The notes: a model not told the origin generated them from the sequence alone. A stretch of DNA of 64,000 nucleotides from Saccharibacillus qingshengii (GCF_013185195.1 NZ_JAAZWC010000016.1:53753-117752); one strand, 5' to 3'. Shown: positions 1 through 8,949, numbered from the stretch's first letter. Translations and numbers: made by a program.

Positions 1-513
1 TGGCGCAAGTCGAGCGTATTCCCGGTTCCTGCGCGTCAGGCGCTTCGGGCCGAAGATCCGTCCGCGGCCAATGAAGCGGCGATAGGCCGGCGGTTAAGCC
101 GTCAGAGTCTCAATATCCTGCCGAAGATCCGTGAAGTAGACGATTTTGTCTATGAGCGTCTGGAGAATGGCTGTCCCGCAGCCGGACTGCCGCAGGAATC
201 CCATCCGGAATTGGCTTTTCTGCGCCTGAACGCAGGCGAAGCTCCCCGGAGCGGGAAGAAAGAAGCGGAAGGCCGCCGGCAGCGGATCGATATCCTTGTA
301 CGAGCCGGTATGGCTCCCGAGGAATTGGAGCGTATTCTGCAGCGGTTCCCGCGCAAACAGGCCGCTCCGGACGATCTGCTCGATGCTGCGGCACTGGCTC
401 TCGGAGCCTGGCGGGTCGCTTCCGGCCAATCGCCTGTCCGCTGCGTGACCGAAGGCGAGCGGCGCCAGTACGACTACGACGGGCGTCTGGAGATCAATAT
501 CGCTTATCTGTGA
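1..513 (+). CDS. DUF429 family protein, 5'-truncated by window edge
   Basis: The reading frame is open from base 1 to the stop at 513, so only the C-terminal ~170 residues are present. The segment ESHPELAFLRLN followed by a Lys-rich stretch, then DDLLDAAALALGAW, matches the C-terminal half of DUF429 proteins. These have a predicted RNase H-like fold and are often called predicted nucleases. The acidic DDLLDA helix is the family's late conserved acidic motif. No activity is established for most members. The next gene starts about 160 bases downstream on the same strand. Family assignment is from pattern recognition; the missing N-terminus cannot be judged. Confidence 0.7.
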   Translation, partial: WRKSSVFPVPARQALRAEDPSAANEAAIGRRLSRQSLNILPKIREVDDFVYERLENGCPAAGLPQESHPELAFLRLNAGEAPRSGKKEAEGRRQRIDILVRAGMAPEELERILQRFPRKQAAPDDLLDAAALALGAWRVASGQSPVRCVTEGERRQYDYDGRLEINIAYL

Positions 514-671
514 AGATTGGGCGGAAGCCTTACCTATACGAAGGAGACGAATTTCCGGCGGACGGAAATCGTCTTCTTCTTTTTCGTGTAAGTAAAAAGG
601 GGAGGCGCGGCGGAGAGCGAAATTCGCTGCTGCTTCGCGCCGAATCTATCCGATTCAGGGAGGACAACACG

Positions 672-1412
672 ATGAGCGCATGGTACGAAGAAAGTTTCGG
701 CGAAGATTATTTGCGGGTCTACAATTATCGGGATGAACAGGGGGCCGCTCGTGAAGTACACGAGATGATCTCGTGGCTGCGGCTCGATCCCGGAGCGAAA
801 GTGCTGGATTTGTGCTGCGGGATGGGCCGGCATTCGCTGTCTCTGGCCGAGAAGGGATACGATGTCACCGGAATGGATCTGTCGGAAGTGCTGTTGGACG
901 AAGCGAAAAAAGAGCCGGAGGCGGACCGGATTCGCTGGGTGCAGGGTGATATGCGCGAACTGCCTTTTGCCGACGGAGAATTTGATGCGGTCGTCAATCT
1001 GTTTACGTCGTTCGGATACTTCGAGCAGGACGACGAGCATATCCGCGTCCTGAAGGAGATCCGGCGGGTGCTGCGTCCGGGTGGACGCTTCATCATCGAC
1101 TTTATGAATCCGCCTTATGTGCAGCGTCATCTGAAGCCGTACACGGAGCGTGAAGACGACGGTCTCAAGATCGAGGAACGGCGGAAGATCGAAGACGGAT
1201 TCGTCAAAAAGCATATCACGATCCTGCCGGAGCAAGCAGGAAACGGGCAGCGCCGCGAATACGACGAACGGGTCAAACTGTATACGCGGGAGGCTTTTGC
1301 GCATCTGCTTGCGCAGGCGGAACTGGAGCTGGGTGAAGTTCGGGGAAGTTACGACGAGAAACATTACGAAAAAGAGTCGCCGCGGATGATTTTTGTGGGG
1401 AAAAGGTTATAA
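672..1412 (+). CDS. class I SAM-dependent methyltransferase
   Basis: A 246-aa cytosolic methyltransferase of the Methyltransf_11/25 type. The SAM-binding motif I, VLDLCCGMGRHS, lies near residues 38-49. It is followed by the acidic loop after VTGMDLS and the post-motif GDMRELPF. The stretch RRVLRPGGRFIIDF is the usual motif III region. I chose the ATG at 672 because AGGGAGG lies about 8 bases upstream; the frame is open back to 510, but that extension has no ribosome site and a basic low-complexity translation. The substrate cannot be told from sequence. It follows the DUF429 gene and precedes a histidine kinase by 57 bases. Confidence 0.85.
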   Translation: MSAWYEESFGEDYLRVYNYRDEQGAAREVHEMISWLRLDPGAKVLDLCCGMGRHSLSLAEKGYDVTGMDLSEVLLDEAKKEPEADRIRWVQGDMRELPFADGEFDAVVNLFTSFGYFEQDDEHIRVLKEIRRVLRPGGRFIIDFMNPPYVQRHLKPYTEREDDGLKIEERRKIEDGFVKKHITILPEQAGNGQRREYDERVKLYTREAFAHLLAQAELELGEVRGSYDEKHYEKESPRMIFVGKRL

Positions 1413-1468
1413 GCAGGCAAGCTGAGGGTAAATAGCACTATTATGCTTGCTTGAAGAGGTGCTTAGAA

Positions 1469-2716
1469 ATGTCCAAATCAGAAGAAGCGTTGTATCAAAA
1501 AATAGAAGAGCTCGAACAAGAGTGCAGCCGTAATCGGACAGAGCTTCACCGGATGCAGCTGCTGCTGAAGGAAGAGCGGAAATTGCGGGAAGAAGCGCAG
1601 CAGGAATCGAAAAACAAAGCGAATTTCGTCGCCGTTCTCAGTCACGAGATCCGCAATCCGCTTAACGGGATCATTGCCATAAGCGATCTGCTTCAGGAGA
1701 CCGAGCTGACCGAAGAGCAGCAGAATTATATGGAAATCATCCAGAGCAGCAACGAATCATTGTTGGAACTCGTCAACAGCATTCTCGATATGAGCCGTCT
1801 TGAAGCAGGAAAAATGACGGTTGCCCATAATCCATTCGATCTGATCAATACCGTTGAAGATTTGATCTATATGCTTGCCCCGCAGGCTTTTAGCAAAAAT
1901 GTCGAAGTCATTCTGGACGTCGAATCGGAAATTCCGCTGTTCGTTGTCGGGGATGTACTGAAAGTCAGACAGATTTTCCTCAATTTGATGCAAAATGCGA
2001 TCAAATTCACACACACGGGAGAAGTCGTATTCGAGCTCAAACGAGTCCCTTCTCTGGAAGAAAACGAAGTTGCGGTCAGCTTTTCGATTCGGGATACCGG
2101 GATTGGCATGTCGGAGAAACAGTTGCAACATATCTTCGATGTCTACACGCAAGTGCACGAGTCCGCGCATCACGTTTATGAAGGAGCCGGGCTGGGCATG
2201 ACTATCACGAAGAACCTGATCGAACTGTTGGGCGGGAGAATCGAGGTGTCCAGCGAGATCGGCAAAGGAACGGTCATCGAAATTCTGATGACGTTTGAAC
2301 GTTATACCGATTTGCCGTCGATTCCGTTCGAAGACGACGTGCTTGAAGGAATGCGTTTCCTTGTGGTCGATCGTCAGACGACCAGCCGGAATACGATTGT
2401 AGATATGCTGCAAGGGTGGGGCGCGCATGCGGAATCTTCGCCGGAGATGGATGGTAATCTAGTGGAGCGAGTAGGCATGGGCGACTTCGACGTCGTATTC
2501 ATCGATGGAAGTACGCTTAGACGAGGCGAAGTCTTCCGGGAACTTCATCAGATTCCGGATCTGAATCTGTTTCTGCTGGCCTGGCTGGGCGAGAAGATCG
2601 AAGACGGAGAACGCGACTTCTTCCGCTCGATCGTGCCCAAGCCGATTCGCAAACTGCATATGCTGAATGCCATTTTGGCCATGGAGAAAAACGACCGGTC
2701 TTCGGGCCGCGAGTAG
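1469..2716 (+). CDS. cytosolic hybrid-type sensor histidine kinase with degenerate receiver
   Basis: A 415-aa protein with no membrane segment. It has an N-terminal coiled coil (residues ~5-50), a HisKA domain with phospho-acceptor motif SHEIRNPLNG (about residues 61-70) and an HATPase domain with N, G1 (DTGIGM) and G2 (GAGLGM) boxes. A receiver-like C-terminal domain begins FLVVDRQ. In that receiver the usual acidic pair is reduced to a single Asp followed by Arg; a phospho-acceptor-like VFID and the VPKP lysine remain. Start at 1469 has AGAGGTG 7-8 bases upstream; an in-frame TTG at 1451 would remove that site. It autophosphorylates in response to an unknown cytosolic signal, and no cognate regulator is adjacent. 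Confidence 0.85.
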   Translation: MSKSEEALYQKIEELEQECSRNRTELHRMQLLLKEERKLREEAQQESKNKANFVAVLSHEIRNPLNGIIAISDLLQETELTEEQQNYMEIIQSSNESLLELVNSILDMSRLEAGKMTVAHNPFDLINTVEDLIYMLAPQAFSKNVEVILDVESEIPLFVVGDVLKVRQIFLNLMQNAIKFTHTGEVVFELKRVPSLEENEVAVSFSIRDTGIGMSEKQLQHIFDVYTQVHESAHHVYEGAGLGMTITKNLIELLGGRIEVSSEIGKGTVIEILMTFERYTDLPSIPFEDDVLEGMRFLVVDRQTTSRNTIVDMLQGWGAHAESSPEMDGNLVERVGMGDFDVVFIDGSTLRRGEVFRELHQIPDLNLFLLAWLGEKIEDGERDFFRSIVPKPIRKLHMLNAILAMEKNDRSSGRE

Positions 2717-2736
2717 GAAGGGGAGCACAGATACGG

Positions 2737-3729
2737 ATGAGCCAATCACGAATAACGAGCTACGACGAACTGATCCGGGTACGCATGGCGATGTCTTTTC
2801 CGCTGCGCTGGGTCAACAGCTACCTGCTGCAGGGCGAAGACGGATGGACGATCGTGGATCCCGGTCCCCGTTCGGCCGAGAACGAGGCGGCCTGGGACGC
2901 GGCGCTGGGCGAGTTGAATATCCGTCCGCAGGAGATCGCTTCGATCGTGCTGACGCATCATCATCCCGATCATTACGGCCTAGCCGGATGGCTGCAGCAG
3001 CGAAGCGGCGCCCAGGTGTGGATGTCGAAGGCGGCAAGTGAAGCGGCTTGGCGGAATTGGGGCCGTATACCGGATGAAGCCGGAGCTTCGGGATTCGTCG
3101 GGGATTCGCTCGCGCTATACCGTCTTCACGGAATGCCTGACGACCGTATGGCGCAGCTGCCGGAGCATTTGGCGGGGTTTCGGGCGCAGGTTGAACCCCA
3201 GCCCGAAATTACCGTTATCGAAGCCCGACTGCCGATCCGTTTCGGCGGCCGTCTCTGGCAGCCGATCGAGACGGGCGGTCATGCCGACGGACATTTGTCT
3301 TTCTATGAAGAAAAGACAGGGCTGATCCTGTGCGGGGATGCGGTGCTGCCGCGGATCTCCCCGAATATTTCGTACACGCCCGGAGGAGACGAACATCCGC
3401 TTCGCTCTTATCTGGACGGGCTTCGGAAGTTGGGAGAGCTTCGGGTGAGCCAAGCTTTCCCCGGCCATCGCGATCCGTTCGGGAAGTTCGAAGACCGAAC
3501 CCGGCAGCTGCTGGATCATCACGAAGAGCGGCTGGAGCGGATGCTGAAGCTGCTGCACGGCGAACCGCAGACGGCTTACGGAATCTGCATGGCAGTGTTC
3601 GGCGATTCGCTGGGTATCCATCAGCTGCGTTTTGCGCTGTCGGAGACAATTGCGCATCTGGTCGAGTTGGAAGACCGCGGACAAGCCAAACGCTTCGGCC
3701 AGGAAGAAATTCGTTTCGGCCTGATCTGA
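2737..3729 (+). CDS. MBL-fold metallo-hydrolase
   Basis: A 330-aa soluble hydrolase of the metallo-beta-lactamase fold. The signature THHHPDHYG (around residue 72) supplies the dinuclear metal ligands. Further ligands are visible in GGHADGH, in LCGDAV (bridging Asp) and in FPGHRDP. The C-terminal ~80 residues form a helical extension typical of the family of uncharacterised MBL hydrolases found in Bacillus and Paenibacillus. It starts at an ATG with a GGAAGGGGAG site upstream. It lies 20 bases after the kinase gene and is probably co-transcribed with it, ending at a strong terminator. Substrate unknown; glyoxalase-II-like thioester hydrolysis is one possibility. Confidence 0.85.
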   Translation: MSQSRITSYDELIRVRMAMSFPLRWVNSYLLQGEDGWTIVDPGPRSAENEAAWDAALGELNIRPQEIASIVLTHHHPDHYGLAGWLQQRSGAQVWMSKAASEAAWRNWGRIPDEAGASGFVGDSLALYRLHGMPDDRMAQLPEHLAGFRAQVEPQPEITVIEARLPIRFGGRLWQPIETGGHADGHLSFYEEKTGLILCGDAVLPRISPNISYTPGGDEHPLRSYLDGLRKLGELRVSQAFPGHRDPFGKFEDRTRQLLDHHEERLERMLKLLHGEPQTAYGICMAVFGDSLGIHQLRFALSETIAHLVELEDRGQAKRFGQEEIRFGLI

Positions 3730-3771
3730 ACAGTTCGAGGATCTGCAGCCTGGAAAGTCCCAAGAAATGAA

Positions 3772-3829
3772 GCTTCACCCCAAAAAGCTTTCGACTCCCT
3801 AGGGGAGCGAAAGCTTTTTGGGGTGAAGC
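3772..3829. terminator. long perfect hairpin terminator
   Basis: Two perfectly complementary 22-base arms (3772-3793 and 3808-3829) enclose a short, itself palindromic CTCCCTAGGGGAG loop. The stem contains A5/T5 tracts, so it can work in either direction. It ends the kinase-MBL transcript. Confidence 0.85.
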
Positions 3830-3905
3830 CTGGCTTTCAAAAGAAAGGGGCTTTTTTCACGTGCCAAAAGTCATTAAAAATAATACTTAAAATATTGGAT
3901 TTCGA

Positions 3906-3934
3906 TTGGTTAGTTCTTTTGAACGAGGTTTATA
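3906..3934 (+). promoter_or_regulatory. sigma-A-type promoter and long AT-rich leader of the stalk-protein gene
   Basis: TTGGTT (3906-3911), a 17-base spacer and TTTATA (3929-3934) resemble a vegetative promoter. The spacer holds a small GTTC-TTTT-GAAC palindrome. The following ~235 bases to the ATG at 4173 are very AT-rich and hold no gene. Such long leaders are common for highly expressed secreted proteins; function here is inference. Confidence 0.45.
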
Positions 3935-4172
3935 TAAAAGGAGCCGACAACTATATTTGCCTCAAAAAGATTACGAGAAATATAAATTAACAAAAAAATT
4001 GGACAAAATTTCAATTCTCGTTTCAAGAAAAACAATTTAGAAAATTTAAAATTTGTGTGATCCAAATTCATGAAGCCTGCGTTTCATGACATGTAAGCAG
4101 CACAAACACATAAGGAAACAACGGAAATCAGGAAATAACAAAAATTCAGATAAACAAATGGAGGAATTGACA

Positions 4173-5903
4173 ATGTTTAAAATGTTCAATAACAAAAATC
4201 TTAATTCGAAGAAATTTGACGCTAAGAAATTGGTTATGCCGGTACTTGGATTGGCTCTGATCGTACCTACGGTAGCGGGAGCGGCTCCGGCCCAAGCTGC
4301 CACAACGACAACAACGAGCATTGCAGCCGCCGCCGCGCAGATGACAACCATGAAGGCTTCGACTACGACGCCTGCGGTTGAACTGAGATCGGCTCTCGAT
4401 CATCTCCTGTCCGAACATTATCAACTGGCCGTCGATTCGATGATCAAAGCCTACGAAGGTTCGCCTGATGCAGCCGCTTCTTTCGCCGCACTGAACCAGA
4501 ACGCAAGCGACATGCTGCCGGCGATCGAATCGCTGTACGGCAAAGAAGGCGCAGCCGAATTCGGACGCATCTTCAGTGCCCACAACAAAGCGACCGACGA
4601 TCTGGTCAAAGCGCAAAAAGCCGGCAATATGGCGGGCGTACAATCGGCTGAAGCCAACATCGAGAAATTTGTCAAAGAATTCTCGGCTTTCCTTGGAACA
4701 GCAACGGGCGGCAAACTGCCGCAGGCTACAGCTGAAAAAGTGATTCGTCTCCACGAAGATCAAGTCCAGGAAGCTTTCGATAAATATGTAGCGGGCGACT
4801 TCTCCGGCGCATACATGTCTTACCGTACAGGCCTGAACACGATGTTCACGATCAGCGAAGCGCTGTCGACGGCAATCGTGACGCAGATGCCGGAGAAATT
4901 CCAGAACACGAAATCCGATACGCCTGCCGGCGATCTGAGATCCGCTCTGAACTATCTGTTCGCGGAACACTTCGCACTGGCTACCCTGCAAATGCAGGAG
5001 CAGTATGACGGCATGAGCGCCAGCAGCAGCGCGCTTGTAACGGCTGAAGCCGGCAACACCAAAGACTTCAAAGCGGCGATCGCTTCGGTCTACGGCAATG
5101 CGGGAGCGGACCAGTTCGAGAAACTGTGGACAACCGACCACATTAACGTACAGGCGCAGTATGTAGCGGCTGTGAAGAGCGGAGACCAAGCGGCCATTAC
5201 GGCAGCCAAAGCTCAAATCACGAAATTCACCAAAGAAATGGCAGCCTTCTTGAACGCGGCAACTGAGAACCGTATTCCGGAAGCCGGAGCTATGGCCGGA
5301 CTGACTGCGCATGAAGACCAAGTGCAGAAAGTTCTGGATCAATACGCAGCCAAAGATTACACGGGTTCGTACAAAACGGAGCGCGAAGGCTATGCCCTGA
5401 TGTTCGATGTCGGCAAACTGCTGAGCGGCGCAATCGTGGACCAATACAACCCTAAATTCCAGGAACCGGCTATGACACCGGCACCTACGACTCCGGCAAC
5501 CCCTGCACCAATGCCGGGTAAAATGATGACGGTCAAAATGCAGATTGGAAGCCCGAACCTGACGCTGAACGGCAAAACGACCAAGATGGATACGATGCCG
5601 CGCGTTTGGGATAACACCACTTATGTACCGCTGCGCTTCCTGAGCGAAGGAATCGGCGCCCAAGTCAAATGGAATAAAAAAGCGAACGAAGTGACGGTGA
5701 TGGCCGGCAAAGACACGCTGAAATTCTGGTTGGGCAAAGACTTCATGGAAGTCAACGGCAAAAGACAGGCGATCGGCCACGAAGTCTTCGCGGACGAGAA
5801 CGGCAGAACTGTAGTACCGCTTCGTTTCATCACGGGCCTGCTGGGCTGGGACTTCAACGTCAACAGCAGTAACTGGATGATCACGCTGACGAAATCGATG
5901 TAA
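4173..5903 (+). CDS. secreted protein with two helical repeats and a copper-amine-oxidase N-terminal (stalk) domain
   Basis: A 576-aa exported protein. An N-terminal signal peptide runs through VMPVLGLALIVPTVAGA and ends near APAQAA. Two homologous ~175-residue units follow, each beginning LRSAL(D/N)xLxxEH, containing an IxxVYG/ESLYG segment and ending with a QMPEKF/QYNPKF-type motif. They are separated by a short linker, so this is an internal duplication. After a Pro/Thr/Ala linker, the C-terminal ~120 residues match the stalk domain: YVPLRFLSEGIGAQVKW and later VVPLRFITGLLGW. This domain is common in Paenibacillus cell-surface proteins and is not itself an oxidase. Start 4173 has GGAGGA seven bases upstream; the frame extends upstream to 4086 without support. 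The role of the repeats is unknown. Confidence 0.85.
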   Translation: MFKMFNNKNLNSKKFDAKKLVMPVLGLALIVPTVAGAAPAQAATTTTTSIAAAAAQMTTMKASTTTPAVELRSALDHLLSEHYQLAVDSMIKAYEGSPDAAASFAALNQNASDMLPAIESLYGKEGAAEFGRIFSAHNKATDDLVKAQKAGNMAGVQSAEANIEKFVKEFSAFLGTATGGKLPQATAEKVIRLHEDQVQEAFDKYVAGDFSGAYMSYRTGLNTMFTISEALSTAIVTQMPEKFQNTKSDTPAGDLRSALNYLFAEHFALATLQMQEQYDGMSASSSALVTAEAGNTKDFKAAIASVYGNAGADQFEKLWTTDHINVQAQYVAAVKSGDQAAITAAKAQITKFTKEMAAFLNAATENRIPEAGAMAGLTAHEDQVQKVLDQYAAKDYTGSYKTEREGYALMFDVGKLLSGAIVDQYNPKFQEPAMTPAPTTPATPAPMPGKMMTVKMQIGSPNLTLNGKTTKMDTMPRVWDNTTYVPLRFLSEGIGAQVKWNKKANEVTVMAGKDTLKFWLGKDFMEVNGKRQAIGHEVFADENGRTVVPLRFITGLLGWDFNVNSSNWMITLTKSM

Positions 5904-5953
5904 GCTTCGCCATTTCGTCCGGATAAGAAATTTTTCGCAAAACGTTCAAAACA

Positions 5954-5993
5954 GCCGCGGGGCTCGCTTAGTCAAGGAGCCCCGCGGCTTTAT
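5954..5993 (+). terminator. rho-independent terminator
   Basis: The 12-base arms GCCGCGGGGCTC and GAGCCCCGCGGC (5954-5965, 5977-5988) are followed by TTTAT. It lies 50 bases after the stalk-protein gene. Confidence 0.8.
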
Positions 5994-6040
5994 GCGTATT
6001 TAAAGTTTCAAAAAGCGATTTTTCCTTTTTGACGACAAAG

Positions 6041-6130
6041 GGATCCTCCTGTACGCTAACGGTAGAAAAACTTCATAAACGGCGAAGAAGCGGAAGTCTT
6101 CCGCGGATTCCCGAAACAGGAGGAGGATCC
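6041..6130 (+). promoter_or_regulatory. inverted repeat overlapping the ribosome site of the 50-aa protein
   Basis: GGATCCTCCTGT at 6041-6052 is complementary to ACAGGAGGAGGATCC at 6116-6130, apart from a three-base bulge. The downstream arm contains the whole Shine-Dalgarno of the gene at 6133. If both arms are transcribed, the hairpin would mask the ribosome site. A TTGACG-17-TACGCT promoter-like pattern overlaps the left arm, which would put that arm outside the RNA, so this is an inference. Confidence 0.4.
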
Positions 6131-6132
6131 TT

Positions 6133-6285
6133 ATGTTTGAGAGAAAATCCGGCCTTTATGAAGAATGGTACGATTACGACGATTATTATGACGATGTGCT
6201 GAGAGGGTATGTCGATTCGACAGACGACGATTTCGAAGAGGTCCGTATTCGTGAAGACGAAGAAGCGGAAATCAAGTCGATGTAA
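6133..6285 (+). CDS. small acidic protein (50 aa)
   Basis: A 50-residue open frame from ATG 6133 to TAA 6285, preceded by an unusually strong GGAGGAGGA ribosome site and followed by its own terminator. The translation begins MFERKSGLYEEWYDYDDYYD. It is rich in Asp, Glu and Tyr (an EEWYDYDDYYDD run) and carries no Cys. There is no signal peptide or membrane segment. I do not recognise the family. The dedicated ribosome site and terminator support a real monocistronic gene. The leader contains an inverted repeat that may control its translation. Confidence 0.65.
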   Translation: MFERKSGLYEEWYDYDDYYDDVLRGYVDSTDDDFEEVRIREDEEAEIKSM

Positions 6286-6317
6286 GTAGGAAGACAGAAG
6301 ATAAGGATAAATATTCA

Positions 6318-6350
6318 AGAGGATTCCTCCAAAAGGAATCCTCTTTTTCG
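6318..6350 (+). terminator. rho-independent terminator
   Basis: AGAGGATTCCT and AGGAATCCTCT (6318-6328, 6334-6344) are followed by a T tract. It ends the 50-aa protein gene. Confidence 0.85.
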
Positions 6351-6484
6351 ATTTTATCCCTAAACAGGTATACAATATCCATAGAAACGTTTTAAAACCT
6401 TTTTTTACCGAAATTGTGTGACTCGAGGTTTAGACGGCAATCCGGTTGCAAGGCACTGATCGGATCAGGAATAGGAGAGAAGCC

Positions 6485-7270
6485 ATGAGATTCAAACCTC
6501 AGAACGAACTGGAAAAAGCTTTGTCCGCCGCTGTGGAAGATCCGTCGCGGAGAAGAGAGTTCTATGAGGAGCTTCAGCATTCGGAGCTGTATACGCTGCA
6601 CATGGACGGGGAAGCGAAAACGGAGAACGGAAGGCTTCCCGAGCATACAGCCATTCGACTGCCGAGTCTGGAAGTGGCAGGCAGCCTATATCTGCCCGTA
6701 TTCAGTTCGCTGAAGATGCTGCAGCAGTTTCTCGATTGCGAAATGCAGTATGTATCGATGAATGCGATGGATCTGTTCAGACGGGTGCAAGGCTCCGATG
6801 TCTGGCTGAACCCTGGCGGAGAGTTCGCCAAATCGTTTTCTGCCGCCGAAATCGAATCGATTCTAGACGGAAGTCTGCTGGGTCCTCCTTCAAGCTATAC
6901 CCTCGATCCGGAGACCGCGATCATTCTGGGAAACCCGGACTCCGAACCGAATGATCTGCTGAATGAACTGACCGAAATCTTTCTCGGACTGCCCAATGTG
7001 AAGTTGGCGTACCATGCGCATCACTTCAATCCCAAGACCGGCGAGCCGCCGCATACGCTGATTGCCGTGCAAGCGGACGGGGACTGGAACGAAGTCGTCC
7101 GGGCCGCCGGCAGTCGGCCTTCCGCATCCCGGGTGTCCGCATCCCGGGCGTCCGATCCGCCTGTCGATTTTCTTCGTTTGGACGGCCGAAGCGGACTCGA
7201 TGCCTATTTCGAAGCGGAAGGCGAACCGTTTTACCGCAAACGCAGTCGCAGCAAGCTGTTCGTCCGCTGA
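6485..7270 (+). CDS. SseB family protein
   Basis: A 261-aa soluble protein with the two-part SseB layout. The N-terminal SseB domain spans about residues 5-120, including AIRLPSLEVAGSLYLPVFSS and the segment WLNPGG. The C-terminal SseB_C-like domain contains NPDSEPNDLLNELTEIF and ends near FYRKRSRSKLFVR. The biochemical function of the family is not established (enhanced serine sensitivity in E. coli). A near-perfect 15-base tandem duplication near 7125-7150 encodes a repeated SASR segment inside the C-terminal domain, probably a recent slippage event. ATG 6485 is chosen because AGGAGAG lies upstream; the frame is open back to 6446. It is flanked by terminators on both sides, so it is monocistronic. 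Confidence 0.8.
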   Translation: MRFKPQNELEKALSAAVEDPSRRREFYEELQHSELYTLHMDGEAKTENGRLPEHTAIRLPSLEVAGSLYLPVFSSLKMLQQFLDCEMQYVSMNAMDLFRRVQGSDVWLNPGGEFAKSFSAAEIESILDGSLLGPPSSYTLDPETAIILGNPDSEPNDLLNELTEIFLGLPNVKLAYHAHHFNPKTGEPPHTLIAVQADGDWNEVVRAAGSRPSASRVSASRASDPPVDFLRLDGRSGLDAYFEAEGEPFYRKRSRSKLFVR

Positions 7271-7295
7271 CACCGCCGGGCCGCTCGTTTCCAAG

Positions 7296-7348
7296 CGCGC
7301 CGAACGGGAGTGATCCACGAAGGATCACTCCCGTTCGGCGCGTTTTTT
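7296..7348 (+). terminator. strong rho-independent terminator
   Basis: Perfect 21-base arms (7296-7316 and 7322-7342) are followed by a run of T. It lies between the SseB gene and the convergent PgpA-family gene. Confidence 0.9.
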
Positions 7349-7380
7349 GCGTGAATCCGATCTGGAGTTTGGGGAATTGT

Positions 7381-7977
7381 TCAATCGTCTCCCGGTTCTT
7401 TGGGCAGCTCGATCTCGACTTCGCGTTCGCTCTGCTTGTTGTGGGCGATCCGGCTGCTGGCGGCCGCAGCGATCGCGCCGACGATATCGTCGAGAAACGT
7501 ATGGACAGGGCCGAGACTTTTGTCGTTCAGCCGCTCGAGCGCGCCGGGTTTCAGCTTGTCGACATAACCGAAGTTGGTGAGGCCGATGCTGCCGTAGACA
7601 TTGACGATCGACAGCGCCAGAATTTCATCCACGCCGTACAACCCTTCGTCGTTTTGGATCATTTCCTGCAGCGGCGACAGCAGCTTGCCTTCTTCGGCCA
7701 GTACATCCAACTGGATGCCCGTCAGAACGGCATTTTGGACTTCGCGTTTTTCGAGTACTTTTTCCACGTTATGCACGCATTCTTCCATCGTCAGCTCGGG
7801 GTAATATTTTTTTTGCAGAAAAAGAACGAGTTCCGCGATTTCTTCGATCGTGACGCCGCGCTTCGTCAGCCAGCTGCGGGTCGCTTCGGCTACTTTTCGG
7901 CTGTTGAGCGAGTATTTCTGGCTTTCGGGCATCCCCATTTTTTCTTCTTTGGGTGTCGGTTTTTCGGGAGTTTGCAT
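7381..7977 (-). CDS. phosphatidylglycerophosphatase A-family protein (YutG-like)
   Basis: A 198-aa protein matching the PgpA/YutG family of Firmicutes. Characteristic segments are VLFLQKKYYPELTMEECVHNVEKVLEKREVQNAV, GLYGVDEILALSIVNVYGSIGLTNFGY and TFLDDIVGAIAAAASSRIAH. E. coli PgpA dephosphorylates phosphatidylglycerophosphate. In Bacillus another enzyme can fill that role, so activity here is inferred only from family. Start 7977 has a GAGGTGA site; the frame continues upstream to 8052 without one. It is monocistronic and converges on the SseB gene. Confidence 0.8.
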   Translation of the reverse strand: MQTPEKPTPKEEKMGMPESQKYSLNSRKVAEATRSWLTKRGVTIEEIAELVLFLQKKYYPELTMEECVHNVEKVLEKREVQNAVLTGIQLDVLAEEGKLLSPLQEMIQNDEGLYGVDEILALSIVNVYGSIGLTNFGYVDKLKPGALERLNDKSLGPVHTFLDDIVGAIAAAASSRIAHNKQSEREVEIELPKEPGDD

Positions 7978-8190
7978 GACAGTCACCTCGGATTTCTCAG
8001 AGTAAAGTGAATTCCGGCGCGGATTCGCACTTGATCGACGAATCTGTGCCATCTATCTAACATGTGTACATATTCGCCGCCGCTGAAACAAAATCCCGCT
8101 TCAAGGCCGAAGACATGTGCGCGGAGCGGCCGAGTTTGTTAAAATGAAAACAACGAAGCGTCGAACAGACGGATACGGGAGGTCAACGAA

Positions 8191-8949
8191 GTGAGCAGGA
8201 ACGACAGAAAGCCGGACGAGATTCGTCCGGTCACCTTGGAGATCGGCACGAACAAATACGCCGAAGGCTCGGTTACGATTCAGGTTGGGGATACGAAAGT
8301 GATCTGCAACGCCACGATTGAAGAGAAAGTCCCGCCATTTATGAAAGGGCAGGGACGGGGCTGGGTAACGGCCGAATATTCCATGCTGCCCCGGGCGACG
8401 CATACGCGCAATATCCGCGAAGCGGCCAAAGGCAAACTGGGCGGCCGGACGATGGAGATCCAGCGTCTGATTGCCCGTGCGCTGCGTTCGGTCGTCGATC
8501 TGCAGGCGCTCGGCGAACGGACGATCATCGTCGATTGCGATGTGATTCAGGCGGACGGCGGCACCCGGACGACTTCGATCACCGGAGCTTTTGTAGCCAT
8601 GTGCCTTGCGGTCAACAAACTGGAAGCCCAGGGGAAGCTCAAACGTTATCCGATTACGGATTTCCTGGCTTCCGTAAGCGTCGGCGTGGTTGGAGAAGAA
8701 GCGCTGCTTGATCTGCGGTACGAAGAAGATTCTGCTGCAAAAGTAGATATGAACGTAGTGATGACAGGTTCCGGAGAATTTGTCGAGCTGCAGGGAACCG
8801 GCGAAGAGCGTCCGTTCAGCCGCACCGAGTTGAACCGGATGCTGGAACTCGGCGAGGCGGGCGTCCGGCAGATGATCGCGATACAGACCGAAATCTTGGG
8901 CGCAAACGCGCTGAAGATCGGCAATCACGAAATCGGAGGGTTGGCATGA
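8191..8949 (+). CDS. rph: ribonuclease PH
   Basis: A 252-aa phosphorolytic 3'-5' exoribonuclease that trims tRNA 3' ends. Family hallmarks are [12 protein letters not shown], the Arg-rich [18 protein letters not shown], and [20 protein letters not shown] with the phosphate-binding/catalytic GGTRTT near residue 125. The full length matches bacterial RNase PH, which forms hexameric rings. The start is GTG at 8191 behind GGGAGGT. The stop codon overlaps the next gene by four bases, giving the rph-rdgB operon often seen in Bacillales. Confidence 0.95.
   Translation: MSRNDRKPDEIRPVTLEIGTNKYAEGSVTIQVGDTKVICNATIEEKVPPFMKGQGRGWVTAEYSMLPRATHTRNIREAAKGKLGGRTMEIQRLIARALRSVVDLQALGERTIIVDCDVIQADGGTRTTSITGAFVAMCLAVNKLEAQGKLKRYPITDFLASVSVGVVGEEALLDLRYEEDSAAKVDMNVVMTGSGEFVELQGTGEERPFSRTELNRMLELGEAGVRQMIAIQTEILGANALKIGNHEIGGLA

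Noticed and set aside
4146..5780. A 544-codon minus-strand frame opposite the stalk-domain protein
   Set aside because: The plus-strand protein has signal peptide, repeats and a known domain; the minus frame has no start signals.
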